From contig NC_060023.1 of NCBI RefSeq assembly GCF_021134715.1, forward strand, positions 8,990,001 through 9,054,000: DNA of 64,000 nt. Reading direction: 5' to 3'. The notes beneath the pieces were generated by a model. That model was not told the DNA's origin. It was given only the letters and a program-made list of their open reading frames with translations, and searched no databases. This document shows, in pieces, positions 34,185-46,972 of this stretch. Position 1 is the first letter of the stretch. Every line of letters starts with the position of its first letter. This stretch comes from Daphnia pulex (taxonomy: Eukaryota; Arthropoda; Branchiopoda; Diplostraca; Daphniidae). Position numbers and translations under genes: made by a program.

Positions 34185-35752
34185 TACTCATTTTATATAA
34201 CCAGTATGAAATGGTTCCCTGCAATCAAAGTAAAGACTGGGTGGCGGATTTCTTAGTTTGTTTGTTTTTTTTTTTTTTTTGAACAGTAATTGCAAATATA
34301 TAGCATGATGCATTCAAGAAAATATCGTCAGTGATATTATCTTTGAAAGCTATTTTGTTTAAATTTTGCCAATTCATGGATTTAATCAACCCGGAAATCA
34401 AACCGGAAGCTAGCATGATTTTCATCTTATGTAACTGTAAAAAAATAACTTGTATAGCCTATTTAAAGAACGCGGACGAGTAAATCGAGGGTGATTACCT
34501 AGGAAATAGTTGAACCGTTTTTTTGTTCGCTGGAAATGGACTTAGTCAGCATCGGGGGATTGTATTTGTGTTTAAATTTCTGCCGCAAATGTCTTTTTTT
34601 TTCTAAGCTTTGATGTCTAGAAAATGACCCCGAATCGGAATAATTTCAAAAATGTCCTTATAAATCTACCGCGGTTTCATCAGCTCAATTAATTGTATAT
34701 TCAGCAGACTTAAAACTGTTGAATCAACTTAATTTACTTCAATTTGTATTTTCATCTTGAATATAAATAGAAGCCATGCTGCTTTGCAGCCTGACTACCA
34801 GTGCAAAGTTCAAAGAATAACATGTATCGTTTAACGATTTTTTTATCTTTCGTAACTTTTGAAAATTTGTATCTTATTTACATTTTGTAGCTGTGTGCAT
34901 GGATAGTGTTAGTTGTTTATATTTTTTTCGCCCCAAGATTTTAAAAATTACGATTTGTCCTCACCGTGCTATAAAACCGAAATCTATCGAATATTGAAAT
35001 AATGCTAGAAACTCATCATAACTCTACTAACTAGTCAAGAATCGAAACGCGCAACATTTTGATTCTTTTTTGCGGATGAGAAAGTACATTTCGCATTTCG
35101 GCCAACAATAAAACTTTTTTATTTCAAACCGGCAATTTCCCGCCCTTTTTTCAGATTATTGCAAATTTTCATTGCCGCAGTGCCTGTTTGCCAGCCACAA
35201 TCTTTCATAGCTACGTAGCCTATATGTTGAGCGGAAAGAGTTGGGGAATTGCGGCATTAACATGTGACCCGGCCAAAAGTGCTGATCGCTGTGTACCACA
35301 AACACTGTACTTAAACCGGTAGTAGTTTCCACAGGGTTCATTTGGTACATCGTTTTTCTTTTTAACATTGATTGCCGTCTGTTTTTTTTCTTTCTTTTCA
35401 TTTATTAAACATTTTGCCAAAGACCCAGAACATTTATTCCAGACCAGTTTTCAAATATCACAAAATGGGCTTGCCCTTTTGCTCCTTTTACTAGCTGATC
35501 GAATTCCGTGTCATCTATATGAACTCGAAACACATCCGAGTAAGTATAATACTCTACCGACTACAAACTAAGAAACGTGAATACATGGCCCAACTATGCT
35601 TATTTTAAAGAAGGGAAAACTCGGATAATAAAAGAAGCTCGCAGAATAATTTCGACTAACTCATTCGAGTTGTTTATTTCTCAGCTAAAAAGATTCGAAT
35701 TATTTTCAAACAAATAACCACACAGTTACTGATCGGTAATGGCTTCCAGCTC
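34185..35752. other. Intergenic between hemoglobins 9 and 10
   Basis: A plus-strand ATATAAATAG near 34760 precedes a 22-codon frame (MYRLTIFLSFVTF) that is too short to support. The rest is AT-rich without recognisable genes. Confidence 0.4.
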
Positions 35753-37270
35753 TTACTGTCTGGGTGAAACTCCGTTAACGAAGACAGTCAGAACGCCCTT
35801 CCAGGAGTCCATATCATCAGCAGAGACTCCCTTCGAGGCGAGAACATCGAGGAGCAAGCGAGCGAAGTCCTGAATTTTCAAAGTGACGATGTGTAAAGCA
35901 ATTTTTTTAGTTAGTTATTTAAATTTCTGTCTTATACCTCGAAACGTTCACGGGGAATGGCGCGAGGAGGCTGGTGAGAGTAGCGCATGTAGTTGATGTT
36001 GCCCAAAAGTTGCAGTTTATCGTTCATGGCGGCAATGATGGTGTCGAGACGGTCGGCAACCAAAGCGACTTGTTTGTTGTACTCGGCATCGGCGGTCAAG
36101 GAATCGACGGCGACGTTAGCGAACTTGGCGAAGTGCTTCTGGGCACGGGGAGTCTCCTTGAAGATCCTGTAAAGGCCGCAATGAATTAGTTAACTAGCAA
36201 AGAAATCAATTTTATGTTTCACTGATAAATTATACTTGACGAAGATGGCGGAGACCAAAGAGTTGCGGTCACTGCGGAGGTTTTCCCAGCTGGTCTGGAC
36301 ATCGCGGATCTGGTGGGGGGTCAGTTTAGTTTGGGGATCAGCCAAGTCTTCGGCTTTCCTTTATTATTTGCAAAAACGTTTAAAATTATTTTGAGTCGGT
36401 CTTAAAGCTTTTTAAGTTTAAACTCACTTGAGGTTCTTGGAGATGCCAGCGACCAAAGCGCGGATTCCGTTCTTCCAGGCCTGTCTGGCTTCAGCGTTGA
36501 AGGCGATGCCGAGCTCTTCAGCCAGAACTTCTTCAGTGATGGCACCGAATTGCTTCATTTTCAATTAAAAAGTTTAAGTTAATAAGCTTACTTGAAGTAT
36601 TTTTTTCTTTTGTTTTAATTTGGGTTAAGAAACGAACCTCGAACATGATGGGGGTGGCTCCGCGGGGCTGGTGAGCACCTCCGAGAGCGTTGATTTGGTT
36701 AGCCAAAAGTTCCTGGCTGGACAGGGACTGGATGACGACGTTCAAACCGGCCAAGATGGTGTAAGCCTGGGCCAAGAAGTTTCCGTTGCCCATAAGTTCG
36801 TTCTGGGGAACGGTGGCGAAGGACTTGAACATCTTTTGGTATTCGGGGTTGGCGACGATGAAACTGAAAATTGAAACATGACAAATTATTGCGAATTGAA
36901 TTTCAATAAAGAAATATGTTGAGGCTTACCGGAAGAGGATCTTAGGAGGAACATCACCGTCCTTCTTGGCTTGGTCCCAGGTCTTGCGGATGATGCTGCG
37001 TTCGTGTGCGCTGAGGAGTCCGCTGTCGGTGCCTTCATCAGCTGTCACGGTGGTGACGGTCGTGGTGACAGTGGTAGTGGTGGTTCCGGGCTGTAATTTA
37101 AAAAATGCATTTTATTGAATTGCCACCCATTTAATTCGAGAAATATAGTTCCACTTTGATGCGTAATAATTAACTATTACATTATTACTTATGAGAATAC
37201 TTACAGCTTGAGAGTAAGCGCTGGCGATAGCCAAGACGCCGAAAACGAGGGCAACGTTGAAGAACTGCAT
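35753..37270 (-). CDS. Hb: Two-domain hemoglobin 10 (most upstream copy)
   Basis: Exons 37205-37270, 36930-37090, 36638-36863, 36428-36552, 36236-36358, 35938-36166, 35753-35869 join to 348 residues. Signal peptide MQFFNVALVFGVLAIASA, then YSQA. Proximal His about 140 and 298. It shares with hemoglobin 9 the one-codon insertions in exons 2 and 6, FIVANPEYQ, QINALGG and DFARLL. Domain 2 starts with Ile (KIFKETPRAQKHF) where all other copies have Leu. The C-terminus is SPRQ. The promoter HRE is in the opposite orientation to the others. Confidence 0.96.
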
Positions 37271-37333
37271 GCTGAACGTGTCTTCTGAAAATATCAGATC
37301 GCAAACTGATGTTAATGGATTGCTTTTCATGCC

Positions 37334-37413
37334 CTTTTATATGTATTCCCAATTTTACCCTTTCGTATGTTATTCAACACAGTCAGAAAACGGTACCGGT
37401 AGTGACGCACGTA
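37334..37413 (-). promoter_or_regulatory. Promoter of hemoglobin 10: TATA box and inverted hypoxia motif
   Basis: TATAAAAG (37334-37341) lies about 65 bp upstream. The plus strand reads CACGTA (37408-37413), so TACGTG is on the coding strand here, 138 bp upstream; in the other copies it is on the opposite strand. Confidence 0.72.
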
Positions 37414-38031
37414 TATAGCTAATTTTCTATACTCTTTGACCTGCGTTACGTATCTACTTCGAGTTGACGACAAGATAACTTGAAAATTGTCTACAAAATT
37501 AAAGCCAGACTGTACTGGTACTAGACAGTGCCGTCCCCATCCAGCTGTTGGATGGAAAATTGATCAGGTCTTATCTATACAGTTACTGTGTGCTGATAGT
37601 ATCTGCGCAAGCTCGTGCTGTCATGCAATTTTTTGCTCTTGATCAATCATCAACACCCCTCCCTCCCCCCAGCCACCACCCAATCATTTCCAGTACTGAT
37701 GACGAGAATACCGTGAAATTTATTAACTGAAATCAAAGCGATGGCTTCATTGGCTCGAATTTGAAAATACGGTGGAAATGTTGATTGTTTTTTTTAGCCA
37801 GAAACGAGTTGCTCAATAAATTGTGTAACAAAATAATGATTCTGTTGAATCAACCGACACGTAATTATCAATAATGAAAATGCATTGAAAGTTGAATTTG
37901 TTTATTAGTTGTAGTAGGAACTTTTCTGTTTGGCTATGCGATAAGCGAGAAAAAACTGCTGACCAGCTAGTAGCTAGAGGCAATCGTACAATAATAATAT
38001 GATTTCATCAAACACTCTCTCCTCACGGAAG
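37414..38031. other. Intergenic between hemoglobin 10 and the right DM4/12 pair
   Basis: Includes a C-rich patch near 37660-37680. No gene seen. Confidence 0.4.
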
Positions 38032-39012
38032 TTAAATATTTAGAAGCGTGAATAGGGAGATGGGGCAGGAGGAGTAGCGCGCCCAGCACTTGTTTTCTTT
38101 GCCAGTGCGATAAGCGTGAGTGTACTGGTCTTCCAGTGGCTTTTCAATCAACTCCAGCTCGGGCAGCAACGTAGCATCGCGCCGGACACGGTTGTTGTTG
38201 CTGTTGCCATGGGCGGTCAGAAACTGTCGCATGATTTTGGGAAATTCTAGCAGGCTTGGCCTGTCGTGAAGTGTATAGTTTGAAATGATAGATATTTATG
38301 AAACCAGTGGCATTTGAATAATAAGATATAATGCGTTTACGTGAAAACCAGATGCATCAGTTTGCCTAGGATTCCGTGGTGGGCCAATGGAGCTTCGGCC
38401 AGCTCGCAAATGGCCCGTTGCATACAAACTTCGCCGTCGAATCCAAACCTTAAAATTTTAGCAATTGTAAAATTGCTTAATTAAATATTATTAATTTAGT
38501 AAGAATTTAAAGCGTCGTCATCACTTTTTGAACAGAATCTCAATATGTTGGTAAACGGTCCGCCTCTGTTCGTTCGCTCGTTGTTCTTCGAGAAAGTCGT
38601 AATCGATCAGATTGCTCTCGATTTGCCCTTCATCGCTCAGGTCTTTTTCGAGTTGATCCAGACTGCCGTAGCGATTGTTGAGCTGCGTGAATGTCGGCAA
38701 GACGAAGCGGAAAGGTAAGCTCATGGTGAACGAGGAGAAGGTGTTGTTGAGTGGACTGATGCCCACAGACATGTCGAACGCTATTTTGAGGCTCGTGTTA
38801 TCTGGCAGTGATAAAGCCGTCCGACTGCTGGAACTCTGCCGGCGCTTTCGTTCCAGCTTCTCGTCAGATTTCACGTCGGCAATGGGGCTGCTGTAGTCTC
38901 CCGTGCCCGACAGCACTAATTCGTCGTCAGCACCGCGATTTGTTTGATGCTCGGCATCGTAGGAAACAGCAGCGAGGCTTCCAACCGCTAACAACAACCA
39001 GATGCGGATCAT
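38032..39012 (-). CDS. DM4/DM12-family secreted protein, long form (right pair)
   Basis: Exons 38525-39012, 38341-38448 and 38032-38260 join to 274 residues. The start MIRIWLLLAVGSLAAVS opens the signal peptide (an in-frame ATG six codons upstream is possible). Basic ERKRRQSSSS precedes the domain. Landmarks are PLNNTFSSFTMSLPFRFVLPT, FLEEQRANEQRRTVY, FGFDGEVCMQRAICELAEAP and CW-x5-CP at the C-terminus. It is the counterpart of the long gene at 2098-3050: same length, introns and order relative to a short partner. The DM4/12 family is arthropod-specific as far as I know; its role is unresolved. Confidence 0.87.
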
Positions 39013-40386
39013 TTTTCGAATGTTTTGCAAGGACCCGTGTGTGTATACCTTTGACTGTGGCGGTAACTCGAGATGAACTGGTTGACTGGCTCGACAATCT
39101 TGTTACCTTTTATTGTTACCCTCCAAATTGACTATACGTGGAAAACTTTGGATGTCAGAAAATTTGCGTGTTCATTCAGTTGTAGTTTTATTTGTTTAGA
39201 TAATGCGCCTCTTCCCATCTATTGTTGGAATATGTTAACAAAAGCGTTTCCTGTTTCCCGTCTGCCGGGAAGCGATGATGGGAATCGCACGATCCTCCTA
39301 TCAAGTCGAACTCTATAGTCGCTTGGACCAAAAGAGTTATAGGCCGAATTTCCACGGAATCAACAAGTCGTGCATGGGTCAAGATAACTGTGTACCCGAG
39401 AACTCGAGTATACGCAATATTGTGTCTGTTTCACATAGCAACAAGATATTACTAGGTGTCCCAAAGAGGGTACAGCACTATACTGCCCTTCAGTCAAAAT
39501 GTCAGCCTATATCAGCCGGGTGCTGAACTTGATCGAATAAACAAAGGGATCGTTATTCGTTTCCGTTACTCAGAAATGTAAACCGGTTCTCCATTTTCAA
39601 AACAGAGACACATGGCTGTATTACGGCACAAACAAACATGATCATCGCCAAATGGTCGAGCTCGTTCCATTCATTTTTGATTTTTCAAATATTGAAACAA
39701 ACAGTTTTTTGTTTTATTTGCTCAGCAGAAAACTGGACCCAGTGTTGATAACCTAGGATCCAAATTTCGAGAATTGCGGCTACTATTCCACGTCAAAAAG
39801 CCTGTAAGAACTTTGCTCTTTCTGAAGTTTTTATACCGACCCATACTGAACTCCCACACTTTTCTGCGATAACAAAATAGAAACAGATTTATGGCCTCCT
39901 TGGCCTTACGATTTTCAACTTGAACGACACGTAATATTATATCGACGCTTTGAAGACACGACACATAAACATTTGGAACTGTAGGCTGGCAGAAAGCTTG
40001 GAACTCAGCAAAATTGATTATTTTATGACAATCAAATCGCTGAAAATCTCAAGTTAATATATTTAAAATTGAGAATTATTCACCGAATAAGTTTTTTTAA
40101 ATGTAATTCTGTATAATTATATAGTTGAAATCACATAGTGTCTTGTTATGGCCTCTGCTTTGGATTGTGCTGAGTAGTTACAATTGACTTTCGTACACTG
40201 CGTATATCATACGTATTCAACTAATTCAAGGACTAAGAATCAAGTATCAGTTTGGACGAGATTTTATTTATGCAACGTTGTTGTATAGGATGTGAGTGCA
40301 CTTTTTTCTAACACGAATATATCGAAATAGGAACTTTAGGTTTCAGAACAAATCACTGGTTATAGTCTCTACATTTTTTGTTTAAG
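39013..40386. other. Intergenic between the two right-hand DM4/12 genes
   Basis: No protein-like frame, RNA gene or clear repeat. Several 60-80 codon frames on either strand lack splice or motif support. Confidence 0.4.
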
Positions 40387-41236
40387 TTAAAAGTCCAAAA
40401 GTTTGAAGACAGAAATTGGACATGCGGAGAAATGAGTGAGACAACCGCTGGCTGCTCTACCCTTCAAATAGGCGTCGTTGTATTCGTCCTTATTCCTTTT
40501 CCCCAAGAAATGCAGCTCAGGGGGCAGCGACGTAAAATTGATGAAATTCTGCTCGTGTTGAGGAAAATCCGATTCAGTTGGCCTAGTTTGCAAATAAAAG
40601 CTGTTAGTTTTATCGCAGGAGGAACCAAATTCGCGCTCTAAATTATCTTTACAAAAATAAGATGTCAAAGATTTTCCCGAAAAGTCCGTGATTGCCTAGT
40701 GGAGCTTCAGCTAGCTCGCATATGGCCCGCTTTAAGCAAGCATTGCCGTTGAATCCAAAACTGTTGAGAAAAAATTAAATTGAAACTTGAATCCCATTCA
40801 CCTGATTGCAAATATAAAAAACAAATCAAAATCAAATATTTTACTTTTGAAAGAAACTTTCGGCATATTTGTAAACTTGTCTCCGATCATGATTAGCTCT
40901 TTGTTCCTCCATAAACTCGTGGTTCAGTTCATTTGAAATGCGGGACTCATCGTCATTTGAAGTTCCGGATGACATGCCAAAACTCGAGTAGAGTTCGTTC
41001 AGCGCGCTAGCAGTGGGTAGATCGAATGTGAGCGGCAAATCGAACCACAGGTAAGTCAATGTGGTGTTGAGAAGTGGAACGACGGGAATGATCAAATCCA
41101 TCGTGACTGATAGCGTTCCACCGCTAGGCAGCGACAAAGCCGAGCGTCGGACTTTCTTATGGATCTTGGCCGATTCCACTCCAAGTATGATGGCAGCTAC
41201 GAACAGCAACAATCTGAAAGAACGGCGTAGTTTCAT
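40387..41236 (-). CDS. DM4/DM12-family secreted protein, short form (right pair)
   Basis: Exons 40845-41236, 40653-40760 and 40387-40582 join to 231 residues. Signal peptide SFRLLLFVAAIILGVESA; then KVRRSALSLP, TYLWFDLPLTFDLP, FMEEQRANHDRRQVY, FGFNGNACLKRAICELAEAP and a C-terminal C-x7-CPISVF. The tryptophan of the usual CW motif is replaced (CLTHFSACP). The TYLWFD block pairs it with the short gene at 4741-5599. The same two intron positions are kept. Confidence 0.86.
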
Positions 41237-42174
41237 TGCGAGATAGGTTTGAGATTGCTCTACCTGCTGCTTTAGCTTGTGGATTGTTACTGCGACATGT
41301 TTGTAAATGTTTCGTTATTTAAATACTTTCGGATCAGTCCGTGGGATCAAAAATGTTTTGGCTAAATCGCGTTCTTTAACTTCTTTTGTGACTTTACTAA
41401 AAGGTTTAGTCATGTATTGAACTCTATGTTACGTACCGTTCTGACATTTTTTTTTCTCATCCCACCATTTTATGAACCGGAGGACTGTGGGAAAATGTAT
41501 CGCAAAGTGTAAGTAGGCTATGTGACAAAAGAATATTGAAGACGCGGAAGCTTGTCCAACTTTATTATAATAAAATGAATTCACACAGAATTATGTGAGT
41601 GACAAAGGATAGCAGTTTCCATTCGAATTTTCTTTATCCGGTTTTCAAGTGAAAAATGGTGAAGGCCAGCGCTCTTTTTCTTGTGAATCATGCAGTTTTT
41701 TTTTTTTAAGTCAAATTTAGATTGTACTTGAAGCCGGAGCGTGTACGAAAAATTATAATAGCAAATTTATTGATAAAAGCCAATTTCTCGCGTAAAAAAA
41801 GTAATACTCAGAAAATATTGAAATAGAAAAACGCGCAGTTTTATTGATTGTGAAATGGATGCTGTTTAGAAATATCGTCGTCGAAAAAATCGTCTGTCAA
41901 TCTGTCATTACTACATTTTCAGTTCGCACTCACAGTCAGTTAATGAGTGCCAAAATAAAATAATTCCAAATCTACTTGTAAAAGAGAAATTAATCCAGTT
42001 ATTTATCAATCGTAACAGCGTAAATTTTTAATAATTTGAAACAAATAATGATCTAAACTGTGATTGTCGTAAGTACATTATAGACGTGCCAGTGAAATTT
42101 TATCCAAGTTTTAATTCAAATTTGTAATTTTCTTTTTCATAGGATAAAGTATTCAACTAAATTCAATAAAACCA
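41237..42174. other. Divergent intergenic region
   Basis: It lies between the 5' ends of the minus-strand DM4/12 gene and the plus-strand GGTase gene and so holds both promoters. Very AT-rich; no clear motif beyond that. Confidence 0.4.
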
Positions 42175-43679
<1,505 letters not shown>

Positions 43680-43801
43680 TCAGCCTAAATTTCATCGATG
43701 CAACCCTATTATGCACAACTTTTCTTGACTGATTTCACACCTCATATTGTCAATTATTTGTCAACATGTATTCACGATCCCAACGAGCTCAAACATATAC
43801 T

Positions 43802-44927
43802 TTAAAACCCATATTTTGCTTGTGTTTGTCGTTTCGTGGATTTGTTTTGAGCCCATTGGTTTTTAAGATCAACCTCACGAGCTTTTGCTTGGGCAGCCAA
43901 GTAAGTGATTTGATGCTTCTTCTTTTGTAGCTTGTTGTAGGCTATATCTGGACCTCTACTAGCAGACTTTTCTTCAGAAATTGCCTTCAAATATGACATG
44001 TTGGGATCATACGTCAAACGCTCTCCTTGAATATCTATAATTTGTGCATCATCTGGTAATTTGCGTTTGACTCCAGAGGAACCCTGAAGTGCCTGTAACT
44101 ATTAGGCAAAAAACAATTAAATCTTCTACCAGATTTTTATATGAACAAGTACATACTGCAACATGGTCAAGTTCCAATCCAGCATATTCTGTTTGGTAAG
44201 TGTCTGAAATTCCAGCCATGTTATACTGCTGATTGGTAGGCATGCTAGGGTAAGCTGGTTCAGCTTGTTGGCCTGTTGAACTGATTGTTTGGAAGACTGG
44301 CCCAACATCCATTGGTTCTGCCTGCACTTTTAAGGCTGGCTCATCCATTGTAAAGAAGCTGTCAGATACATCCTCATCATCAGAATCTTTCTTGGAAGAC
44401 TGCTGTCTAGCAACAGACTGAGGAATAAGAGGGGTACTTTTCTTCATCAGGGGTTTCGCAACTGGTTTTGCGATTTCTGAAGGAGGCTCATGATGTGAAT
44501 TTTTTGGAGGTGGTAGTTTGGAGAATAGTTTGGATTGTCCTACAGCAAGTGGTTTGTCTATTTTCTTAATTTTTTTTGTTTCTGTATCATCTTCCAGCTA
44601 AATGAGAAAAACATCAGTGTAATGGAAACAAAATTAGATATAAATGGAACTTACATCAGCTAGTGACGGTATGCCAATTACAATTTTTCCATTCTTTCTT
44701 TGGCTTATAATTGATAGTAGCTCAGATTTCTTCAAATTTGCTTTTTCTTTACTAGCAAGCTCTGCTAGTTTGAGTTCTTTTTCGGAAGGTTTTGGTATAT
44801 CATCTAAATCTTCACGAATGCTCCCATGTTCATTTTTGTATTTAGAGAAAACTATTGCAGGCGATTGATCCATTTCTTCATCGGATTCACTGCCACTTTC
44901 ATCATATGCCACCAAATTTAACGCCAT
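43802..44927 (-). CDS. PRCC: PRCC family protein (proline-rich, mitotic checkpoint/splicing-associated)
   Basis: Three exons, 44655-44927, 44157-44597 and 43802-44098, give 336 residues. The N-terminus MALNLVAYDESGSESDEE and the C-terminal block KKHQITYLAAQAKAREVDLKNQW, then RRQTQAKYGF-like SxKRQTQAKYGF, are the conserved ends of PRCC. In vertebrates PRCC is nuclear and associated with splicing factors and MAD2B. The middle is Pro/Ser/Gln-rich and poorly conserved, as usual. The gene is convergent with the GGTase gene, with 122 bp between stop codons. Confidence 0.93.
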
Positions 44928-45060
44928 TGTGTTGATTATGAAGAAATGTTTAAAACAAAATTACAAATAGTTCTGCTTGTTGACTTATTGTGACTGCTCT
45001 CTGTAATTTGTAAGGCCGACTAACTCTGTCTTGTCCGTGCGACTGACGAACTGTCACTGT

Positions 45061-45860
45061 GCATCTAACTTAAGATTCAAAACTCATTAGTAGATGTCGC
45101 CACTATCGCCCTTGTTGTTCCTGAACCGTGAAATGAGAGGAAATGAGAAATGAGCGAAACAAATTGTTGCTAATTCCTGTGATTTCAAATACCAAATTGA
45201 ACTTCGTATCTTATGTAGGTTTATCTTGACCTATTTTTCTTATTTTTACACTGTATCAACTTATTTCTTCAAATTCTAGATGCATACTGTATTACTGTAC
45301 TGTGTACTGCCACCAACAAGTTGACTTAGTGCTCAGTCACTTTCTGACTTTCCATCTATTAGACCCTCATGCTGTCAAAAGCCTAAAACTCATGTTTGAA
45401 GCACACATATAGTGGAATACTAATGTACCGAGATAAGGTATTTGCACTTTACTGCTACAAGACCATTACATTTCAGATTTTCTTATAACATAGGTATCCT
45501 TGCTCATGAACCACAGCATCTTTTCTGAATCTTGCATATTTGGTGGCGTACCCTGCAACAGCATGTTTGTTGTTATGGCTGTTTTTACTTCGGTTTAGAA
45601 GGCAACCCAGCTAAGAGTTAGTAGAGTTTTATTTTTTATAGGTAAATTTGTGTAAATTTGGAAATAGAGAGAGAATTTTCAATTTCCTTGTCCCATTGCT
45701 GCTTAGAGTTTCAGTGACATGAAGAGTGTGAAGTGAATAACCTGCACTGTGTATGTACATGTACCAGATCTGTACATGAAAACATGTATGTACATGAGGA
45801 CAGATATATAACAGCTAATAGGAAATAATTTTATTTTTTAAATCCATATAGCCAATAATC
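45061..45860 (+). repeat. Block X: third copy of the palindrome's inner sequence
   Basis: This PRCC upstream flank is homologous, in the same orientation, to about 54552-55200 of the right arm and, inverted, to about 53900-54500 of the left arm. Shared words include ATTCAAAACTCATTAG/ACCCATTACTAG, CAAATACCAAATTGAACTTC, CTCATGCTGTCAAAAGCC and GTACCCTGCAACAGCATG. By eye it is clearly diverged, with many substitutions and small indels. Confidence 0.75.
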
Positions 45861-45879
45861 ATTTTATTCTTTCCTACAG

Positions 45880-46033
45880 ATGTGCATAAACGAAAGTTAT
45901 GAATTTCGTTTTGGGGTCAATGGAGTTGGCGCTGGTTGCCGTTACTGGCCTTATGCGACGTCTCGATATCAGTTTGGAATAATAGCTCTGGACTCTGAGG
46001 AATCCTCACTCATACTACTATACGATCATACAG
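45880..46033 (+). other. Possible orphan exon
   Basis: A 154-bp stretch is open in one frame from ATG (MCINESYEFRFGVNGVGAG...) and is bounded by a good acceptor (TTTCCTACAG) and donor (CAG/GTAACG). I do not recognise the peptide. It lies just outside the left end of the palindrome, downstream of block X. It may be a remnant exon or chance. Confidence 0.35.
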
Positions 46034-46389
46034 GTAACGTAACCTAGCAGTCAACATAAGCGAGGAGTTTTAGATTCATTACATTTTTTGCATGTTTTCG
46101 TTTTGTTTTTTTGCATGCAAGTCAACCTGTAGACAGGTCGACCAGTTTGTCTTCTCGATTGAAGGTCACGAGAAACATTACATAAAACTGGCATGCGGTT
46201 GTGTAGAGGTTGGGTGAGAATGACACGTGTTTCATCATTATCAAAGCAGGTACAATATCCGCAAGGGTAAGCTTTTTGGTATTCATTTTGATATTGGTTT
46301 TTGTAGACCCATCCCCAGCAACGTCTACCTAAAGAAAGAAAGGCCAGTTTGCATTTCAATCGAAGGTCATGGAGATCATTAAGTAAAAC

Positions 46390-46560
46390 GTGTCATGCAG
46401 TGGCGTAGAGGTTGGGTGAGAACGGGACGTTTTGTATCATTATCAAGAAGGTAAAATAACCGCAAGGCTTAATAGGAGGGGTGAGAAAAAGTCGTATAAA
46501 AGGCGAGAGAAAAGTCGATAGGGCTCAGTCGAGCGAGTATCTCCGACACGGTAAGAGCTG
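46390..46560 (+). promoter_or_regulatory. Promoter module of the Tyr/Thr-repeat genes (left, outer)
   Basis: A conserved block (GTAGAGGTTGGGTGAGAAC, CATTATCAAGAAGGTA, CCGCAAGGCTTAATAGG) is followed by TATAAAAGG at 46495-46503 and the motif ATCTCCGACACGGTAA. The block recurs at 49560-49745 and, partly, at 46170-46280, and is mirrored in the right arm. Confidence 0.65.
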
Positions 46561-46972
46561 CTGTGCATTATTTGCTATCAGCTGCAATCTTCGTCGTATT
46601 GTCAGTTAATTTTCAGTAAAGTAAATTATTTCAGTAAATTTTCTGTTGTTCCATGGAGTTATGTATCAAATTTCAATTTTTTCTCTTTGTTAATATGCTA
46701 GTTATTTTTGCATATTATTTTTAAATTATTTATTGTCTAGTCGTATGTAAGGGCAAAGAAAAGGCGAAAGAAATCAGTCGAGTGAATATTTCCGATATAC
46801 AAGAGCTAAAGTGCACCATGTGTCACCAACTGCATTCTTCGTCGCGCTACCAGTTTCAATCATGGGTGAATATTCTGTTTTTTTGTATGGAAAGTTTTAT
46901 TCTATTTTTATTTCAATTTGCTATTAGCCAGTTATTGTTGAATAATAATGTTTGAATTTAATAATTGTCTAG

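Noticed and set aside
34805-34890. TATA-like site followed by MYRLTIFLSFVTF
   Set aside because: Only 22 codons, and no downstream exon found.
39722-39964. 80-codon minus-strand frame between DM4/12 genes
   Set aside because: No motif, signal or splice context.
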